Origin: Lachnospiraceae bacterium
GTDB taxonomy: Bacteria > Bacillota > Clostridia > Lachnospirales > Lachnospiraceae
Length of the DNA: 64,000 nt
NCBI GenBank assembly: GCA_017482205.1
Contig: JAFUNK010000022.1
Coordinates: 22,496 to 86,495 of the forward strand
Direction of reading: 5' to 3'
Positions 63,408-64,000 of the stretch are shown one piece after another. The translations under genes were made by a program, and so were the position numbers. Under the pieces are notes generated by a model. That model worked only from the letters and a program-made list of their open reading frames with translations, was not told where the DNA came from and did not search any database. The first letter of the stretch is position 1, and every line of letters starts with the position of its first letter.

Positions 63408-63507
63408 AACAGTACAAAAATGAAATGTTTTTTGCAAAATAGTATTGACAGTACAGAAATGAACTGTTAATATATAAAACAATAAAACCGTTCGAAAATG
63501 AACTGAA
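63408..63507. promoter_or_regulatory. Three 22-bp operator-like sites at 39-bp spacing
   Basis: Sites at 63408-63429, 63447-63468 and 63486-63507 share CAGTACA.AAATGAA.TGTT in two copies and CCGTTCGAAAATGAACTG in the third. Starts are exactly 39 bases apart. The first lies over the leftward promoter (TATACT at 63402-63397), the second over the rightward -35 box. Confidence 0.75.
63445..63473 (+). promoter_or_regulatory. Promoter of the excisionase-integrase genes
   Basis: TTGACA at 63445-63450 and TAATAT at 63468-63473, 17-base spacer, overlapping the second operator. Confidence 0.65.
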
Positions 63508-63538
63508 TAATAAAATTGAAGAGAGGAGGTTTGGATTT

Positions 63539-63739
63539 ATGGAGAATAAGCGATTTTTTACAGCAACAGATGTACAGGAAATGCTGGGAGTATCGTTATC
63601 ATATGCATACAAGTTGATACGAAAACTGAATGCAGAGCAGGAAGCAAAAGGTCTTGTGACAATAAAAGGGCGTATCAGCAGCAAGTATCTTATGAAACGA
63701 ATTTACGGCTTATCTGACGAAGAGAAGGAGGTGGGATAA
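63539..63739 (+). CDS. Excisionase-like small DNA-binding protein
   Basis: 66 residues, GAGGAGG before the ATG. Helix-turn-helix FFTATDVQEMLGVSLSYAYK followed by LIRKLNAEQEAKG and a winged basic part (IKGRISSKYLMKRIYG), typical of small excisionases or MerR-type wings encoded next to tyrosine integrases. Its stop touches the integrase start. It would control the direction of recombination. Confidence 0.78.
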   Translation: MENKRFFTATDVQEMLGVSLSYAYKLIRKLNAEQEAKGLVTIKGRISSKYLMKRIYGLSDEEKEVG

Positions 63740-64000
63740 GTGGCTGTGATTAAGAATCAAAAGACCGGAATGTGGGAAGTGCGTACTTACTATAAGGACT
63801 GGACCGGAGAGCGAAAACAGAAATCCAAGAGGGGCTTTGCAAAGAAAAGCGAGGCCCTGGAATGGGAACGGAATTTCAAATTGAATGAAGAACATATCAT
63901 CAGCATGAAATTTTGTAGTTTTGTGGAGATCTATTTGAAGGATTTGGAGTCACGAATAAAGAAGAACACATTTCTTACCAAGAAGCACATTATAGAGACG
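63740..64000 (+). CDS. Tyrosine-type integrase, N-terminal part (runs off window)
   Basis: 87 codons visible from a GTG at 63740, with GGAGGTG 6 bases upstream and the excisionase stop directly adjacent. The N-terminal arm-binding domain is recognisable (KNQKTGMWEVRTYYKDWTGE, KKSEALEWERNF), followed by the start of the core-binding helices (FCSFVEIYLKDLESRIKKNT). The catalytic domain lies outside the window, so activity cannot be judged. Confidence 0.85.
   Translation, partial: MAVIKNQKTGMWEVRTYYKDWTGERKQKSKRGFAKKSEALEWERNFKLNEEHIISMKFCSFVEIYLKDLESRIKKNTFLTKKHIIET

Larger units (their letters stand above)
61080..64000. mobile_element. Part of a candidate integrative element downstream of guaA (right end outside window)
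   Basis: Contains four leftward genes (Xre regulator and cargo), a divergent excisionase-like gene and an integrase, all AT-richer than the flanking core. The left border near guaA contains TGACAAT twice (61083-61101), a possible recombinase arm site; no attachment repeat can be proven because the other end is not visible. Confidence 0.55.

Noticed and set aside
61127-64000. Complete prophage
   Set aside because: No structural, terminase or lysis genes are visible; only a regulator, cargo, excisionase and integrase fragment.
1-64000. tRNA or rRNA genes
   Set aside because: No cloverleaf with the conserved GGTTCGAATCC-type arm or rRNA segments was noticed in the intergenic regions.

Overview
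The window looks like a chromosomal segment of a gut-type, spore-lineage Firmicute of the class Clostridia, most likely Lachnospiraceae. Reasons seen in the sequence: AGGAGG-type ribosome sites throughout, a T-box leader before ileS, spoIIID with a sigma-E-like promoter, a SPOCS/LysM spore-envelope protein, DUF1934 and DUF4367 proteins, many short GCG-type lipoproteins, a bile salt hydrolase and an extracellular GH5 cellulase. Genus cannot be fixed from the sequence alone.

Layout. 0-3 kb: start of pncB (cut by the window edge), a Cache-GGDEF diguanylate cyclase, and a secreted protein with calcium-loop-like motifs. 2.8-9.1 kb: T-box(Ile)-ileS, then glgP. 9.1-10.1 kb: a decayed Rpn-family nuclease gene whose intact relative lies at 35 kb; the two share a conserved promoter and leader. 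10.2-19.8 kb: accessory stretch with a methyltransferase, a CapA-like lipoprotein, an aconitase-family hydratase, an ECF sigma factor overlapping a DUF4367 membrane protein, and a row of unrelated small lipoproteins, one ending in a relic of a neighbour. 19.8-22.7 kb: a DUF368 (undecaprenyl-phosphate translocase family) gene, about 700 bp of hairpin-rich noncoding DNA, and an EF-hand-like protein. 22.8-29.1 kb: degenerate LytM protein, amidohydrolase, GH9-N-like lipoprotein, ddl, murF. 29.1-34.8 kb: plsC convergent with murF through a 231-bp palindrome, a PrcB-like lipoprotein, and pyrC-pyrK-pyrD. 35-41.8 kb: Rpn nuclease, SGNH esterase, SPOCS/LysM protein, Fe-alcohol dehydrogenase, a P-loop kinase and a phosphoesterase. 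41.8-42.2 kb: a candidate type I toxin-antitoxin locus absent from ordinary ORF calls. 42.3-53.6 kb: ispE, a GntR regulator, murI, DUF1934, cls, a trigger-factor-like lipoprotein, asnS, an NlpC/P60 hydrolase and an LTA-synthase-family protein. 53.7-59.3 kb: CAP protein, GH5 cellulase, bile salt hydrolase, GT-C membrane protein, spoIIID. 59.4-61 kb: guaA. 61.1-64 kb: one end of an AT-rich integrative element (Xre regulator, barstar-fusion protein, excisionase, integrase running off the window).

How the genes work together. Envelope construction dominates the core: ddl, murF and murI feed peptidoglycan precursors, the DUF368 protein would recycle the lipid carrier, cls and plsC make phospholipid, the LTA-synthase-like protein makes glycerol-phosphate polymer and the NlpC/P60 protein remodels the wall. 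pyrC-pyrK-pyrD and guaA are nucleotide synthesis. Two genes with sigma-E-like promoters tie the region to sporulation. The most unusual material is noncoding or short: the small-toxin locus, the duplicated Rpn leader, the palindrome joining murF and plsC, and the three evenly spaced operators of the integrative element together with its barstar-fusion cargo operon.
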